The notes: a model not told the origin generated them from the letters alone. 32,114 bases of DNA from Mesorhizobium sp. 61-13 (GCA_001897075.1 MKRZ01000135.1:11540-43653); one strand, 5' to 3'; counted from the first letter of the stretch, positions 8,506 to 17,498 are shown. Numbers and translations are program-made.

Positions 8506-9228
8506 GTGACGAAATTGGAGGACGCACTTGATGAACTGGCAAAGGTCCAGACACTTCCGGAGCTGAGCCACTATGTTGGCGTGTTGCGTGATGCGTACGA
8601 TGTGGCCAACGTGGCCTTTCATCTCGTCGCTGCCCCCGAAGCGATCGAGAAAAACCCGCTTCTGCTCGTCACTTATGAAGAGCAATGGGTCGAGCGATAT
8701 TTGGCGCAGGATTACTTTCGGGTCGATCCAATCGTTCTGGTCGGATCCAGTGGTTTTCTACCGTTGGATTGGAACAGCGTTGATCGTTCCAGCCCGAGAA
8801 TGCGCAAGTTGTTCGCCGAGGCTGAATCCTATGGTGTAGGAAATCATGGGCTGACCGTCCCTATCAGGGGTCCCAACCGCGAAAAATCGCTCGTGACTGT
8901 CACCACCTATGAATCAGACCGCGAATGGATGCAACGACGGCTGCCGTTGCTGCGCGATCTCCACGTACTAGCGCATTTCTTTCATGACCGCTGCCTGACA
9001 CTCGCCGATCTCCGGTCCCTTCCATCGAGGCCCAGGCTATCGCGTAGGGAAATTCAATGTATGGAAGCCCTCGCGCGCGGGCGGGCGCCGAAGCAGATTG
9101 CCTATGATTTGGACCTGTCGATCAGCGCCGTGCGGTTGTACATTTGTTCAGCCAAGGTCAAGCTTGGTGCATCAAACACTAATCAGGCGATTGCGATGGC
9201 GGTTCAAGATGAACATATCGTCGCGTAA
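8506..9228 (+). CDS. LuxR-family AHL-responsive transcription factor
   Basis: LuxR proteins bind acyl-homoserine lactones and then activate or repress target promoters. The 240-residue protein has both expected halves. Residues about 20-160 form the autoinducer-binding domain with its conserved Trp, Tyr, Asp-Pro, Trp and Gly positions (QWVERYL, FRVDP, PLDW, GLTVPIRGP). Residues about 175-235 form the LuxR helix-turn-helix (LSRREIQCMEALARGRAPKQ, then SISAVRLYI). It starts at GTG 8506, six bases after GGAGG. It is the natural receptor for the luxI product at 5884, with the radical SAM gene between them. Two dyads lie upstream. It is TraR-like in size, but nothing here proves control of transfer. 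Confidence 0.92.
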   Translation: MTKLEDALDELAKVQTLPELSHYVGVLRDAYDVANVAFHLVAAPEAIEKNPLLLVTYEEQWVERYLAQDYFRVDPIVLVGSSGFLPLDWNSVDRSSPRMRKLFAEAESYGVGNHGLTVPIRGPNREKSLVTVTTYESDREWMQRRLPLLRDLHVLAHFFHDRCLTLADLRSLPSRPRLSRREIQCMEALARGRAPKQIAYDLDLSISAVRLYICSAKVKLGASNTNQAIAMAVQDEHIVA

Positions 9229-9366
9229 TTGTGCCGCCTGACGGAACTTGAGGAAAAACTTCGTGCCTCGGAACGACGAGTGGCGATTCAAACATCCTCA
9301 TGCCGTTTCGTCGACAGCCGATTAAGAGCCGCTAGCTGGGCGCCCAATGCCTCGCTGATCGTGTGC

Positions 9367-9380
9367 TTACCTCGAGGTAA
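9367..9380. promoter_or_regulatory. 14-bp perfect palindrome downstream of luxR
   Basis: TTACCTCGAGGTAA is a perfect palindrome, flanked by GTGC on one side and GCAC two bases out on the other. It is the only structured element found in the otherwise featureless stretch 9229-9453. It could be an operator for a regulator such as the LuxR encoded just before it. No known consensus was matched. Confidence 0.3.
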
Positions 9381-9453
9381 CGGCACCAGCGAACTATGCC
9401 GGTCCTGCAAACCTGAAAGTCGGTCATCGCGTCGAGGTATCTCCGAAGGCGTG

Positions 9454-9633
9454 CCAATCCCGCTCTCTGTGACGGCTTCCTGGTCCGGCCCCGGGTCTTC
9501 CACGATCAACCCGCGAGGGGTCGGCTAGCAAGCTGCCGCCGCTCGGCTTCGCTTTCGCGGTGATCGCGACCGAGGCCGGACACTGACGGAGCCATCGAGC
9601 GGGATTGGCCCGCTCCGAAGATGGAGCCCTCGG
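9454..9633 (+). repeat. Structured leader, copy 1 (direct repeat of 26609-26785)
   Basis: This non-coding leader directly precedes the small gene at 9634 and is repeated before its paralogue at 26786. A 48-base stretch (9496-9543) is identical in both copies. The following 90 bases align without gaps at about 77 of 90 positions, and similarity fades out upstream near 9454. The last part contains a perfect hairpin, GAGCGGG/CCCGCTC (9597-9615), just before a purine-rich ribosome site. Conservation of an untranslated leader suggests a regulatory RNA or promoter element. Confidence 0.75.
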
Positions 9634-9816
9634 ATGTCCAACGATCTTTCTCTCGCACAGAACCACGCCTTCCAGCTTGCCCGCACCCTCATGGTTCCAG
9701 TCACGCTCTTCAGGTCCGGCGGTGAATTCGGCGTCCTCCCGAGCGCCGAACTCGAAGACGACGAGGTCGAGACGCTCATCGAATATGATCCCTTCCACAT
9801 CGGGCCGGCTCATTGA
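9634..9816 (+). CDS. Small conserved plasmid protein, copy 1
   Basis: A 60-residue acidic protein of unknown function. It has an N-terminal amphipathic part (DLSLAQNHAFQLARTLM) and a C-terminal segment ending LIEYDPFHIGPAH. It is clearly paralogous to the 61-residue protein at 26786; shared positions run through the whole length (SLAQxHAxxLAR, FGVLP/YGVLP, LIEYDP). It follows the conserved leader at 9454 and is closed by a terminator that overlaps its stop codon, so it is a separate transcription unit. I know no assigned function. Small proteins of this kind are common beside rhizobial plasmid antirestriction genes. Confidence 0.75.
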   Translation: MSNDLSLAQNHAFQLARTLMVPVTLFRSGGEFGVLPSAELEDDEVETLIEYDPFHIGPAH

Positions 9817-9832
9817 GCCGGCTTTCTCCTTT
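9804..9832 (+). terminator. Terminator overlapping the stop of the first small gene
   Basis: GCCGGCT and AGCCGGC form a perfect seven-base stem around CATTG, followed by the pyrimidine tract TTTCTCCTTT. The TGA stop (9814-9816) lies inside the hairpin. This is a plausible intrinsic terminator, although the T tract is interrupted. Confidence 0.6.
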
Positions 9833-10035
9833 CGGAGGTGCCGCTTGCGAGCGGCAGGTGGCAAGGGAAGCTGCGCCGCGGCTGGCACGCGGTGGGGGCG
9901 CAAGGTGCAAATTTTCAGGTGGCCAGCGACGCCCTTGCCTCCTTTGCTCTTCGCGGCGTCTGGAAGCGGTCGCGCAAGGACCGAGGATAGAAAAATTGAG
10001 GGAAAGGGGCGCCGCAAGGCGCGTCGGGAAGAAAG

Positions 10036-10956
10036 ATGGAAAAGTACGAACTGGAAGAACTGCGAGATCGTGTGCGATGCGCCGCCGTGCTTGAACAGGC
10101 CGGATTTGCGATCGATCTGAAGGAAAGCACCCGAAAGGCCGTCAAATACCGTCGCGACAACGATATCATTATCGTTATCCATGAGGGCAGGGGATGGTTC
10201 GATCCGCTATCCGATGCCAAGGGTGACGTGTTCAGCCTTGTCGAACATTTGGATGGCGTGACCTTCGTCGAGGTTCTCGACCATGTGGCGTCACTGGTCG
10301 GCTTCATCGCACAAGAGCCGACCTGGGCGCGTCCTGCGCGAGAGGTCGGGCTGTCTGCCTCGATCCCGGAACGGTGGGTGAAGCGCCGCAAGCCGTGGCC
10401 GGGATCAATGACCTGGCGCTATCTGCATGACGAGCGTTGCATTCCGGAACCTATCATCCGTGCGGCGATCCGGCTCGATCTCCTGCGCGAAGGCCCACGC
10501 GGCAGCATGTGGGCCGTTCATCGGGACAGCAAGGGCGCCGTTACGGGATGGGAGGAGCGCGGGCCGGAATGGCGGGGGTTCTCAACGGGGGGAGCGAAGA
10601 TACTGTTCTGCTTCGGTCCGCCACAGGCGCTGCGCCTTTGCGTTACCGAGGCGGCGATCGACGCCATGAGTCTCGGCGCTTTGGAAATTGAGCGTTCAGA
10701 CAGCCTCTATCTCAGCACAGCTGGAGGCTGGTCGCCGGCGTCGGCATCAGCGATCCGAACGCTCGCGGCGCGGCCGGGCGCACTGTTGATCGCGGCAACG
10801 GACAACAATTCGCAGGGCGATAAATACGCGGATCGCCTGAAGGAGGTCGCGAGCGCCGCCGCATGTGGCTTCGAGCGCCTTCGGCCCAACGAAGTAGACT
10901 GGAATGCGGAACTGAAGGCAGAGGTGGGGAGGGGAGGAGACATAAAAGGAAAATGA
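10036..10956 (+). CDS. Toprim domain protein (DUF3991-type)
   Basis: The 306-residue protein resembles plasmid proteins with a DUF3991 domain followed by a Toprim fold, the nucleotidyl-transfer fold of primases and topoisomerases. The N-terminal part (residues 1-110) has the pattern WFDPLSDAKGDVFSLVEHL seen in primase-like DNA-binding domains. The Toprim part shows the catalytic Glu at about 205 (TEAAIDAMSL) and ATDNNSQGD at about 254-262, where the usual DxD is D256-x-Asn258. Such proteins are thought to help replicate or prime incoming plasmid DNA, but this is not proven. It starts after GGGAAGAAAG and lies 219 bases after the first small gene, upstream of DUF1419, DUF3085 and the methylase-helicase. 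Confidence 0.8.
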   Translation: MEKYELEELRDRVRCAAVLEQAGFAIDLKESTRKAVKYRRDNDIIIVIHEGRGWFDPLSDAKGDVFSLVEHLDGVTFVEVLDHVASLVGFIAQEPTWARPAREVGLSASIPERWVKRRKPWPGSMTWRYLHDERCIPEPIIRAAIRLDLLREGPRGSMWAVHRDSKGAVTGWEERGPEWRGFSTGGAKILFCFGPPQALRLCVTEAAIDAMSLGALEIERSDSLYLSTAGGWSPASASAIRTLAARPGALLIAATDNNSQGDKYADRLKEVASAAACGFERLRPNEVDWNAELKAEVGRGGDIKGK

Positions 10957-10988
10957 GGACAACCGGCTGCCGCATACCCGCCGGTCGC

Positions 10989-11039
10989 GTCAAGGGTAAA
11001 GCTTCGCCCGTCTCACGCCGGCCCTTGACCCGCCCGGAC
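10989..11039. repeat. Inverted repeat in the leader of the DUF1419 gene
   Basis: GTCAAGGG (10989-10996) and CCCTTGAC (11032-11039) are a perfect eight-base inverted repeat 35 bases apart. It lies in the 184-base gap between the Toprim gene and the DUF1419 gene. It may form a long-loop stem or be a pair of operator half-sites. No T tract follows. Confidence 0.4.
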
Positions 11040-11140
11040 CGAGAGGCGGCCGCTGGAAGGGGTCATGAAGGCAGAAGATGACGGTGACATCGTGAGGATG
11101 AACCGCGCTCCGGCCTGACGAGGCTGAAAGGAGCCCGACC

Positions 11141-11746
11141 ATGAACCCCGCTTTGCCAATCCGCAAAATTTATCAAGGCATTGCCAACCGTCAGCAGGCG
11201 TTTCGCATGTTTGATCGCCATGCCCAGCGGCCGAACCGCTGGCAGAACGACGATAATGACTTGTTCGTCGGGGAATGGTTCGAGATCGATCGCGAATCCC
11301 ACGACTACATGATGAATGTGCTGCCGCCGCTGTGGATGCGCGGCGACATGTTCGCCATGCGCGAGTTCCTGAGCGACAGTATCACGAGCATCTTCTTATC
11401 GCTCACGATCGATGGCCGGCTCCGGTACTTCCACGGCTATTGCGATCTTGCCGACAGAGGCTCGCCCGACCGTATGAAGGCGGCGATCATCGAGCGCGAA
11501 TCCTGGCCCGTGCACGCGATGACGCGCGACGAGCGTCTTGAGCACATCTGGTCGAGCACCCATGACGATTATCGCGGCTATACGGGCGAGACCTGGCCCG
11601 AGGACCAGCAGGGTAAGCGCACCGTCCTCGTCTACTGCCGGGGTCGAGGCACCACGCTGAAGCTTCTCGATCAGCTCAACGATCTCGAGATCGCGGCGAA
11701 ACTGCCGGTGCATCTGCGCGATCTTACCGAAGCTGTTGCTGCGTGA
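11141..11746 (+). CDS. DUF1419 family protein
   Basis: A 201-residue soluble protein that I recognise as DUF1419, a family found mainly on rhizobial plasmids. The N-terminal motif IYQGIANRQQAFRMFDRHAQ (residues 9-28) and RWQNDDNDLFVGEWFEID are characteristic. No catalytic motif can be read. It starts at the ATG at 11141, eight bases after AAAGGAG. The DUF3085 gene begins 10 bases after its stop, so the two are one operon that probably continues into the methylase-helicase. Its function is unknown; its constant neighbours suggest plasmid maintenance or transfer. Confidence 0.75.
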   Translation: MNPALPIRKIYQGIANRQQAFRMFDRHAQRPNRWQNDDNDLFVGEWFEIDRESHDYMMNVLPPLWMRGDMFAMREFLSDSITSIFLSLTIDGRLRYFHGYCDLADRGSPDRMKAAIIERESWPVHAMTRDERLEHIWSSTHDDYRGYTGETWPEDQQGKRTVLVYCRGRGTTLKLLDQLNDLEIAAKLPVHLRDLTEAVAA

Positions 11747-11756
11747 GGGGAAGGCG

Positions 11757-12155
11757 ATGTTCACGTTTCCCATTCTTGCCGTTCGCAAGGTTATCGAGCG
11801 CGGAAAGACCGATGCCACCAACAATAGTGGGTACCGCAATCCCTATTACGGCCTCAAGCCCGGCGAGGGCGAGGTCCCCGGCGTTTGGCTGGTTGGAGAC
11901 CAAGGGGTCTACATCATGTCCAACGGCAAGCTCGTCGATGGTGACCGGCCCTTGGTTCTTTATTCCGAACAGTGCCATCCGGTCGGTAATCCCGACTGGT
12001 TTGACTACAAACGCCGCCATTTCGGCGGTGACGATGGTATCGAATTCATCGACGCCGCGCGATTGATCCCGCTGTTCGATCGAAACCTCCGCTGTACGCA
12101 TCTGCACGTGCGGCTCACCCGTCGCGACGTCTCGCTGTCCCTGATCGCCCGCTAA
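11757..12155 (+). CDS. DUF3085 family protein
   Basis: A 132-residue protein matching the DUF3085 pattern as I know it from rhizobial plasmids: MFTFPILAVRKVIERGK at the start, then NPYYGLKPGEGEVPGVWLVG and the block DWFDYKRRHFGGDDG (about residues 81-95). No enzyme motif is evident. The start at 11757 follows GAGGGGAAGG and removes seven upstream codons that would overlap the DUF1419 stop. It sits between DUF1419 and the methylase-helicase and is probably cotranscribed with both. Its role is unknown. Confidence 0.75.
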   Translation: MFTFPILAVRKVIERGKTDATNNSGYRNPYYGLKPGEGEVPGVWLVGDQGVYIMSNGKLVDGDRPLVLYSEQCHPVGNPDWFDYKRRHFGGDDGIEFIDAARLIPLFDRNLRCTHLHVRLTRRDVSLSLIAR

Positions 12156-12238
12156 CCCCTTCAAAAACGCCAGCCTTTCACGCGGCCGACAATGGCGTCC
12201 GTGTGATAGCGCTCGCCCGGAATCCAAGGAGCTTTCTC

Positions 12239-15200
12239 ATGTCCCATGACGATCCTTTCACCATCGATCTTTTCGGCAACACCGCGCTTTCCTCTGGTCT
12301 CGGCTTCGGTGTCACAGCCTTCGGAAGCAGTTTCGAGCCCGACGATGGCGATGATCCCGATCCGTCGTCGCCGACACCGGCGATGCTGGGTTCGGCAGCC
12401 ATGCGTCCGCCATCAACGTCGGCGCGCCCGCGCGGTTCGAATATCTATCTCGCTGACGACCGTGGCCTAGCACGCGGCTGGAAGGAACGCGCGCGTGACA
12501 ATGTCGCCGCGATCCGGCTTTCCGCCGAAATCGAGGCAGATGAGCGGCCGGCAACACGCGAAGAGCAGGAGCGCCTGATCCGGTTCACCGGCTTTGGCGC
12601 ATCCGACCTCGCCAACAGTGTCTTCCGCCGTCCCGGAGAGATTGAATTTCGCAACGGCTGGAACGAGATCGGTACCGATTTGGAAGATGCCGTTGGCGAG
12701 AGCGACTATGCCTCGCTCGCCCGCTGCACCCAGTATGCCCACTTCACGCCCGACTTCATCATCCGGGCGATCTGGTCAGGCCTCCAACGTCTCGGATGGC
12801 GGGGAGGTCGAGTGCTGGAGCCAGGCATCGGAACCGGGCTGTTTCCAGCGATGATGCCGGAGGTCCTGCGTGACGTGTCCCATGTCACCGGGATAGAGCT
12901 TGACGGGGTAACGGCTCGCATTGCTCGGCTACTGCAGCCGCAGACGCGCATTGTCTCCGGCGACTTCGCCCGCACCGACCTGCCGTCGAGCTTCGATCTT
13001 GCGATTGGCAATCCGCCATTCTCCGATCGCACTGTTCGCTCGGACCCAAAATATCGGTCGCTAGGCCTGCGGCTGCACGACTATTTCATCGCGCGCTCGA
13101 TCGATCTCCTGAAACCTAGAGCGCTCGCCGCCTTCGTCACCAGCTCCGGCACCATGGACAAGGCGGATTGTACCGCCCGTGAGCACATCGCCAAATCGGC
13201 CGACCTGATCGCCGCAATCCGCCTGCCCGAGGGCAGTTTCCGCGCCGATGCCGGCACGGATGTGGTGGTCGATATTCTGTTCTTCCGCAAGCGCAAGATC
13301 GGAGAAGCCGAAGGCAACCAGACCTGGCTCGACACCGAGAAGGTTCAGGCCGGCACGCAGGATGAGGGCGTCATCCGCGTCAATCGATGGTTTGTCCGTC
13401 ACCCGGATTTTGTGCTGGGAACACATGCGCTGACGTCTGGTCCGTTCGGCGAGACCTATACCTGCCTTCCCCGAACGGACGAGAATCTGGACACAGCGCT
13501 TTCCGCTGTCGTCCATCTTCTTCCGGACGCCCTCTATGACGGCGAACCCACGCCAATCGATCTTGAACTGGAGACCGCAGACGATCAGACCCCCGTCGAT
13601 CTGCCGTCCAGCCGGCATGTGCGTGAGGGCAGCTTCTTCGTCGATATCGCCAAAGGCCTCATGCAGGTCATCGACGGCGAGCCTGTCGCAATCAAGGTCC
13701 GCAAAGGGCGCGGCGGTGGTGGCATCCCGGAAAAGCACGCCCGGATCATTCAAAAACTGATCCCGGTGCGCGATGCCGTGCGTGCAGTGCTGAAGGCCCA
13801 GGAACTCGACCAGCCCTGGAAGGACTCGGCTGTCAGGCTGCGTATCGCCTGGTCAGGCTTTATCCGTGAGTTCGGCCCGATCAACACCACGGTTGTCTCC
13901 ATCATGGAAGACCCCGAGACGGGCGACGTCCGTGAGACGCATCGCCGGCCGAACCTCCAGCCGTTTCTCGATGACCCCGATTGCTGGCTGGTGGCCTCGA
14001 TCGAGGACTACGATCTCGAAAACGACACCGCCAGGCCCGGTCCTATCTTCACCGAACGGGTGATTTCACCGCCGGCGTCTCCGGTCATTACGAACACCGC
14101 CGATGCGCTCGCGGTCGTCCTCAACGAGCGCGGCCATGTCGACATCGATCACATCGCCGAGTTGCTTCACGCTGACGTGGATGCCGTCATTGCCGATCTG
14201 GGCGATGCGATCTTCCGTGATCCAGAAACAGGCGCATGGCAGACGGCGGACGCCTATCTCTCCGGCCAGGTACGCGACAAACTTAAGGCTGGAGAAGCCG
14301 CCGCTTCCCTCGATTCGGTGTTCGAGCGCAATGTGCGGGCATTGATCGAGGTCCAGCCGGCCGATCTCCGGCCGTCTGATATTACTGCGCGTCTCGGCGC
14401 GCCGTGGATCCCGGCTGCCGATGTCGTTGCCTTCGTGCACGAGACTATGGGTGCGGAGATCAAGATCCACCACATGGCGGAACTGGCCTCCTGGACTGTC
14501 GAGGCTCGGCAACTGGGCTGGCTCGCTGCAGGCACGTCGGAATGGGGCACCGATCGCCGCCATGCCGGTGAGCTGATCGCCGATGCGCTCAACAGCCGCG
14601 TGCCGCAGATCTTTGACACGGTGAAAGACGGCGACAGCGAAAAGCGCGTGCTCAACGTCGTCGACACTGAGGCGGCCAAGGAAAAGCTCCAGAAGATCAA
14701 GACTGCGTTCCAGAACTGGATCTGGTCCGATCCGGATCGGACCGATCGGCTGGCGCGGGTCTATAATGACCGCTTCAATAACATTGCCCCTCGAAAATTC
14801 AACGGGGACCATCTACAACTTCCAGGCGCCTCGGGCGCCTTTTCTCTTTATGGCCACCAGAAACGCGGCATCTGGCGCATCATCTCGGCAGGCTCGACTT
14901 ATCTTGCGCATGCCGTCGGGGCCGGCAAGACGATGACGATGGCAGCAGCCATCATGGAACAGCGTCGGCTCGGCCTGATCGCCAAGGCAATGCTGGTCGT
15001 TCCCGGCCATTGCCTGGCCCAGGGGGCACGCGAGTTCCTGGCGCTCTATCCGAATGCTCGCATCCTCGTTGCCGACGAGACGAATTTTACTACGGACAAG
15101 CGCGCCCGCTTCCTGTCACGGGCAGCGACGGCGACCTGGGACGCGATCATCATCACCCATTCGGCCTTCCGCTTCATCGGCATCCCGTCCGCCTTCGAGC

Positions 15201-17332
15201 AGCAGATGATCCATGATGAACTGGAGCTCTATGAGACCTTGCTGACCAAGGTCGAGAGCGAGGATCGGGTTTCGCGCAAGCGGCTCGAGCGATTGAAGGA
15301 AGGTCTGCAGGAGCGATTGGAAGCGCTCTCCACCCGCAAGGACGATCTTCTTACCATTGCCGAAATCGGCGTCGACCAGATTATTGTCGACGAAGCACAG
15401 GAGTTCCGGAAACTCTCCTTCGCAACGAACATGAGCACGCTGAAAGGGGTCGATCCGAACGGCTCGCAGCGGGCTTGGGATCTCTATGTAAAGTCCCGCT
15501 TCATTGAGACGAAGAACCCGGGCCGGGCGCTTGTACTCGCCTCCGGCACGCCGATCACCAACACGCTCGGCGAGATGTTCACCGTCCAGCGGTTGATGGA
15601 TCACGCCGCGCTGATGGAGCGTGGGCTGCACGAGTTCGATGCCTGGGCGTCCACCTTTGGCGACACGACGACCGAACTCGAGCTTCAGCCATCCGGCAAA
15701 TACAAGCCGGTCTCGCGCTTTGCCAGCTTCGTCAACGTCCCCGAGCTGATTGCGATGTTCCGCTCCTTTGCGGACGTGGTGTTGCCGGAAGATTTGCGCC
15801 AATACGTCAAGGTGCCGGCGGTCTCGACCGGTAAGCGCCAGATCGTCACCTCGAAGCCGACCCAGGCCTTCAAGCGCTACCAGATGGTGCTGGACGCGCG
15901 CATCAAGGCCATCGAGGAACGCGATCGGCCGCCCGAGCCGGGCGACGACATCCTGCTTTCGGTCATCACCGACGGTCGTCACGCCGCTATAGATCTTCGT
16001 CTCGTTGATCCGGATAACGACAATGAGCTCGACAACAAGCTCAACAATTTGATCTCGAACGCCTTCCAGATATGGAGGGAAACGGCGGAAAGCACCTATG
16101 TGCGGTCGGACGGCAAGACGTTCGAGTTGCCTGGCGCCGCGCAGATGATTTTCTCTGATCTGGGTACCATCAGCGTCGAGAAGACGCGGGGATTTTCTGC
16201 CTACCGCTGGATCCGCGACGAGCTGGTCCGCATGGGCGTGCCGCCATCGGAAATAGCCTTCATGCAAGATTTCAAGAAATCCGAAGCCAAGCAGCGGCTG
16301 TTCGGCGGCGTGCGCGCCGGCAAGGTACGCTTCCTGATCGGCAGTTCAGAGACGATGGGCACCGGCGTCAACGCGCAGCTCCGGTTGAAGGCGCTTCATC
16401 ATCTTGACGTGCCCTGGCTTCCCTCTCAGATCGAGCAGCGCGAGGGTCGCATCGTCCGCCAGGGCAACCAGCACGATGTCGTCGATGTCTTTGCTTATGC
16501 CACGGAAGGGTCGCTCGACGCGACCATGTGGCAGAACAACGAGCGCAAGGCGCGTTTCATTGCCGCCGCCCTGTCGGGCGACACGTCCATTCGGCGGCTG
16601 GAGGACATGGGCGAGGGGCAGGCCAGCCAGTTCGCCATGGCCAAGGCCATCGCATCGGGCGATCAGCGCCTCATGCAGAAGGCGGGGCTGGAAGCGGATA
16701 TCGCCCGCCTCGAACGCCTTCGCGCGGCGCATATGGATGATCAGCATGCCGTTCGTCGGCAGATCCGAGATGCCGAGCGCGACATCGACTATTCGACCCG
16801 GCGCATCGTGGAGATTGGCCAGGACATAGAGCGACTGGTTCCGACCACAGGCGAGGCCTTTACCATGACCGTCACGGGAAAATCCTACACTGAACGCAAG
16901 GCGGCAGGCAGGGCCCTCATGAAAGAGATACTGACGCTGGTGCAGCTCCAGCAGGAAGGCGAGAGTGTCATCGCATCGATCGGCGGCTTCGATCTGGAAT
17001 ATTCGGGCGAGCGCTTCGATAAGGATGGCTATCGCTACAGCACCGTGCTTTTGCGTACCAGTGCAACTCACGAAATCGAGCTTCCGGTGACGGTCACGCC
17101 ACTCGGTGCTGTTGCCCGACTTGAGCATGCTCTTGTCGGTTTCGAGGATGAGCAGAAGCGTTATCGTCAGCGTCTCGCCGATGCCGAGAAACGCCTTGTC
17201 TCCTATCGTTATCGACAAGGCGGCGAATTTGGCTTTGCCGGCGAACTGGCGGACAAGCGCGAGCAGCTCAGCGCGATTGAGGCCAATCTCGCAGCGAGCG
17301 CAGAAGACCAGGAGGAACGCGCGGCCGCATAG
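12239..17332 (+). CDS. Giant N6-adenine methylase / SNF2-like helicase fusion
   Basis: A 1697-residue protein joining two DNA-acting enzymes. The N-terminal third is an N6-adenine methyltransferase: VLEPGIGTGLF binds SAM and NPPF (about 258-261) is the catalytic motif. The second half is a superfamily 2 helicase: VGAGKT (about 893-898), DEAQ (1051-1054), LASGTPITNT, and QIEQREGRIVRQGN (from about 1397) with the arginine fingers. A charged coiled coil ends the protein. The start at 12239 lies seven bases after AAGGAG. The order resembles phage P1 DarB, an antirestriction protein, and similar very large plasmid proteins. No nuclease motif or separate specificity subunit is seen, so protection of incoming plasmid DNA is more likely than restriction. 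That role is inferred. Confidence 0.85.
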   Translation: MSHDDPFTIDLFGNTALSSGLGFGVTAFGSSFEPDDGDDPDPSSPTPAMLGSAAMRPPSTSARPRGSNIYLADDRGLARGWKERARDNVAAIRLSAEIEADERPATREEQERLIRFTGFGASDLANSVFRRPGEIEFRNGWNEIGTDLEDAVGESDYASLARCTQYAHFTPDFIIRAIWSGLQRLGWRGGRVLEPGIGTGLFPAMMPEVLRDVSHVTGIELDGVTARIARLLQPQTRIVSGDFARTDLPSSFDLAIGNPPFSDRTVRSDPKYRSLGLRLHDYFIARSIDLLKPRALAAFVTSSGTMDKADCTAREHIAKSADLIAAIRLPEGSFRADAGTDVVVDILFFRKRKIGEAEGNQTWLDTEKVQAGTQDEGVIRVNRWFVRHPDFVLGTHALTSGPFGETYTCLPRTDENLDTALSAVVHLLPDALYDGEPTPIDLELETADDQTPVDLPSSRHVREGSFFVDIAKGLMQVIDGEPVAIKVRKGRGGGGIPEKHARIIQKLIPVRDAVRAVLKAQELDQPWKDSAVRLRIAWSGFIREFGPINTTVVSIMEDPETGDVRETHRRPNLQPFLDDPDCWLVASIEDYDLENDTARPGPIFTERVISPPASPVITNTADALAVVLNERGHVDIDHIAELLHADVDAVIADLGDAIFRDPETGAWQTADAYLSGQVRDKLKAGEAAASLDSVFERNVRALIEVQPADLRPSDITARLGAPWIPAADVVAFVHETMGAEIKIHHMAELASWTVEARQLGWLAAGTSEWGTDRRHAGELIADALNSRVPQIFDTVKDGDSEKRVLNVVDTEAAKEKLQKIKTAFQNWIWSDPDRTDRLARVYNDRFNNIAPRKFNGDHLQLPGASGAFSLYGHQKRGIWRIISAGSTYLAHAVGAGKTMTMAAAIMEQRRLGLIAKAMLVVPGHCLAQGAREFLALYPNARILVADETNFTTDKRARFLSRAATATWDAIIITHSAFRFIGIPSAFEQQMIHDELELYETLLTKVESEDRVSRKRLERLKEGLQERLEALSTRKDDLLTIAEIGVDQIIVDEAQEFRKLSFATNMSTLKGVDPNGSQRAWDLYVKSRFIETKNPGRALVLASGTPITNTLGEMFTVQRLMDHAALMERGLHEFDAWASTFGDTTTELELQPSGKYKPVSRFASFVNVPELIAMFRSFADVVLPEDLRQYVKVPAVSTGKRQIVTSKPTQAFKRYQMVLDARIKAIEERDRPPEPGDDILLSVITDGRHAAIDLRLVDPDNDNELDNKLNNLISNAFQIWRETAESTYVRSDGKTFELPGAAQMIFSDLGTISVEKTRGFSAYRWIRDELVRMGVPPSEIAFMQDFKKSEAKQRLFGGVRAGKVRFLIGSSETMGTGVNAQLRLKALHHLDVPWLPSQIEQREGRIVRQGNQHDVVDVFAYATEGSLDATMWQNNERKARFIAAALSGDTSIRRLEDMGEGQASQFAMAKAIASGDQRLMQKAGLEADIARLERLRAAHMDDQHAVRRQIRDAERDIDYSTRRIVEIGQDIERLVPTTGEAFTMTVTGKSYTERKAAGRALMKEILTLVQLQQEGESVIASIGGFDLEYSGERFDKDGYRYSTVLLRTSATHEIELPVTVTPLGAVARLEHALVGFEDEQKRYRQRLADAEKRLVSYRYRQGGEFGFAGELADKREQLSAIEANLAASAEDQEERAAA

Positions 17333-17344
17333 AAGGTAGAGCCA

Positions 17345-17373
17345 GTCGTTCGATAACGACCAGGTTTAAACCT
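17345..17373 (+). other. Hairpin and 12-bp palindrome after the methylase-helicase gene
   Basis: GTCGTT/AACGAC forms a perfect six-base stem with loop CGAT (17345-17360). It is followed at once by the perfect palindrome AGGTTTAAACCT (17362-17373). The position 12 bases after the helicase stop suggests a terminator or a binding site, but no T run follows. Confidence 0.42.
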
Positions 17374-17498
17374 CGCTTGCTCAACGGCGGCCTCATCCGG
17401 TAAAGCTCGCCGCGAGAGACAAAGGCTTGTTGGATATTCGCCAAACGGCACGAGACATCGACCTGTCATGCAAGCCGCTTGCCATCAAGGAAGGACCT

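Noticed and set aside
9424..10182. Minus-strand open frame of 252 codons
   Set aside because: It spans the conserved leader, the small gene and the Toprim start on the other strand; it has no ribosome site or recognisable domain.
15116..16267. Minus-strand open frame of 383 codons
   Set aside because: It is antisense to the helicase motifs of the large fusion gene and is explained by the codon bias of a GC-rich genome.
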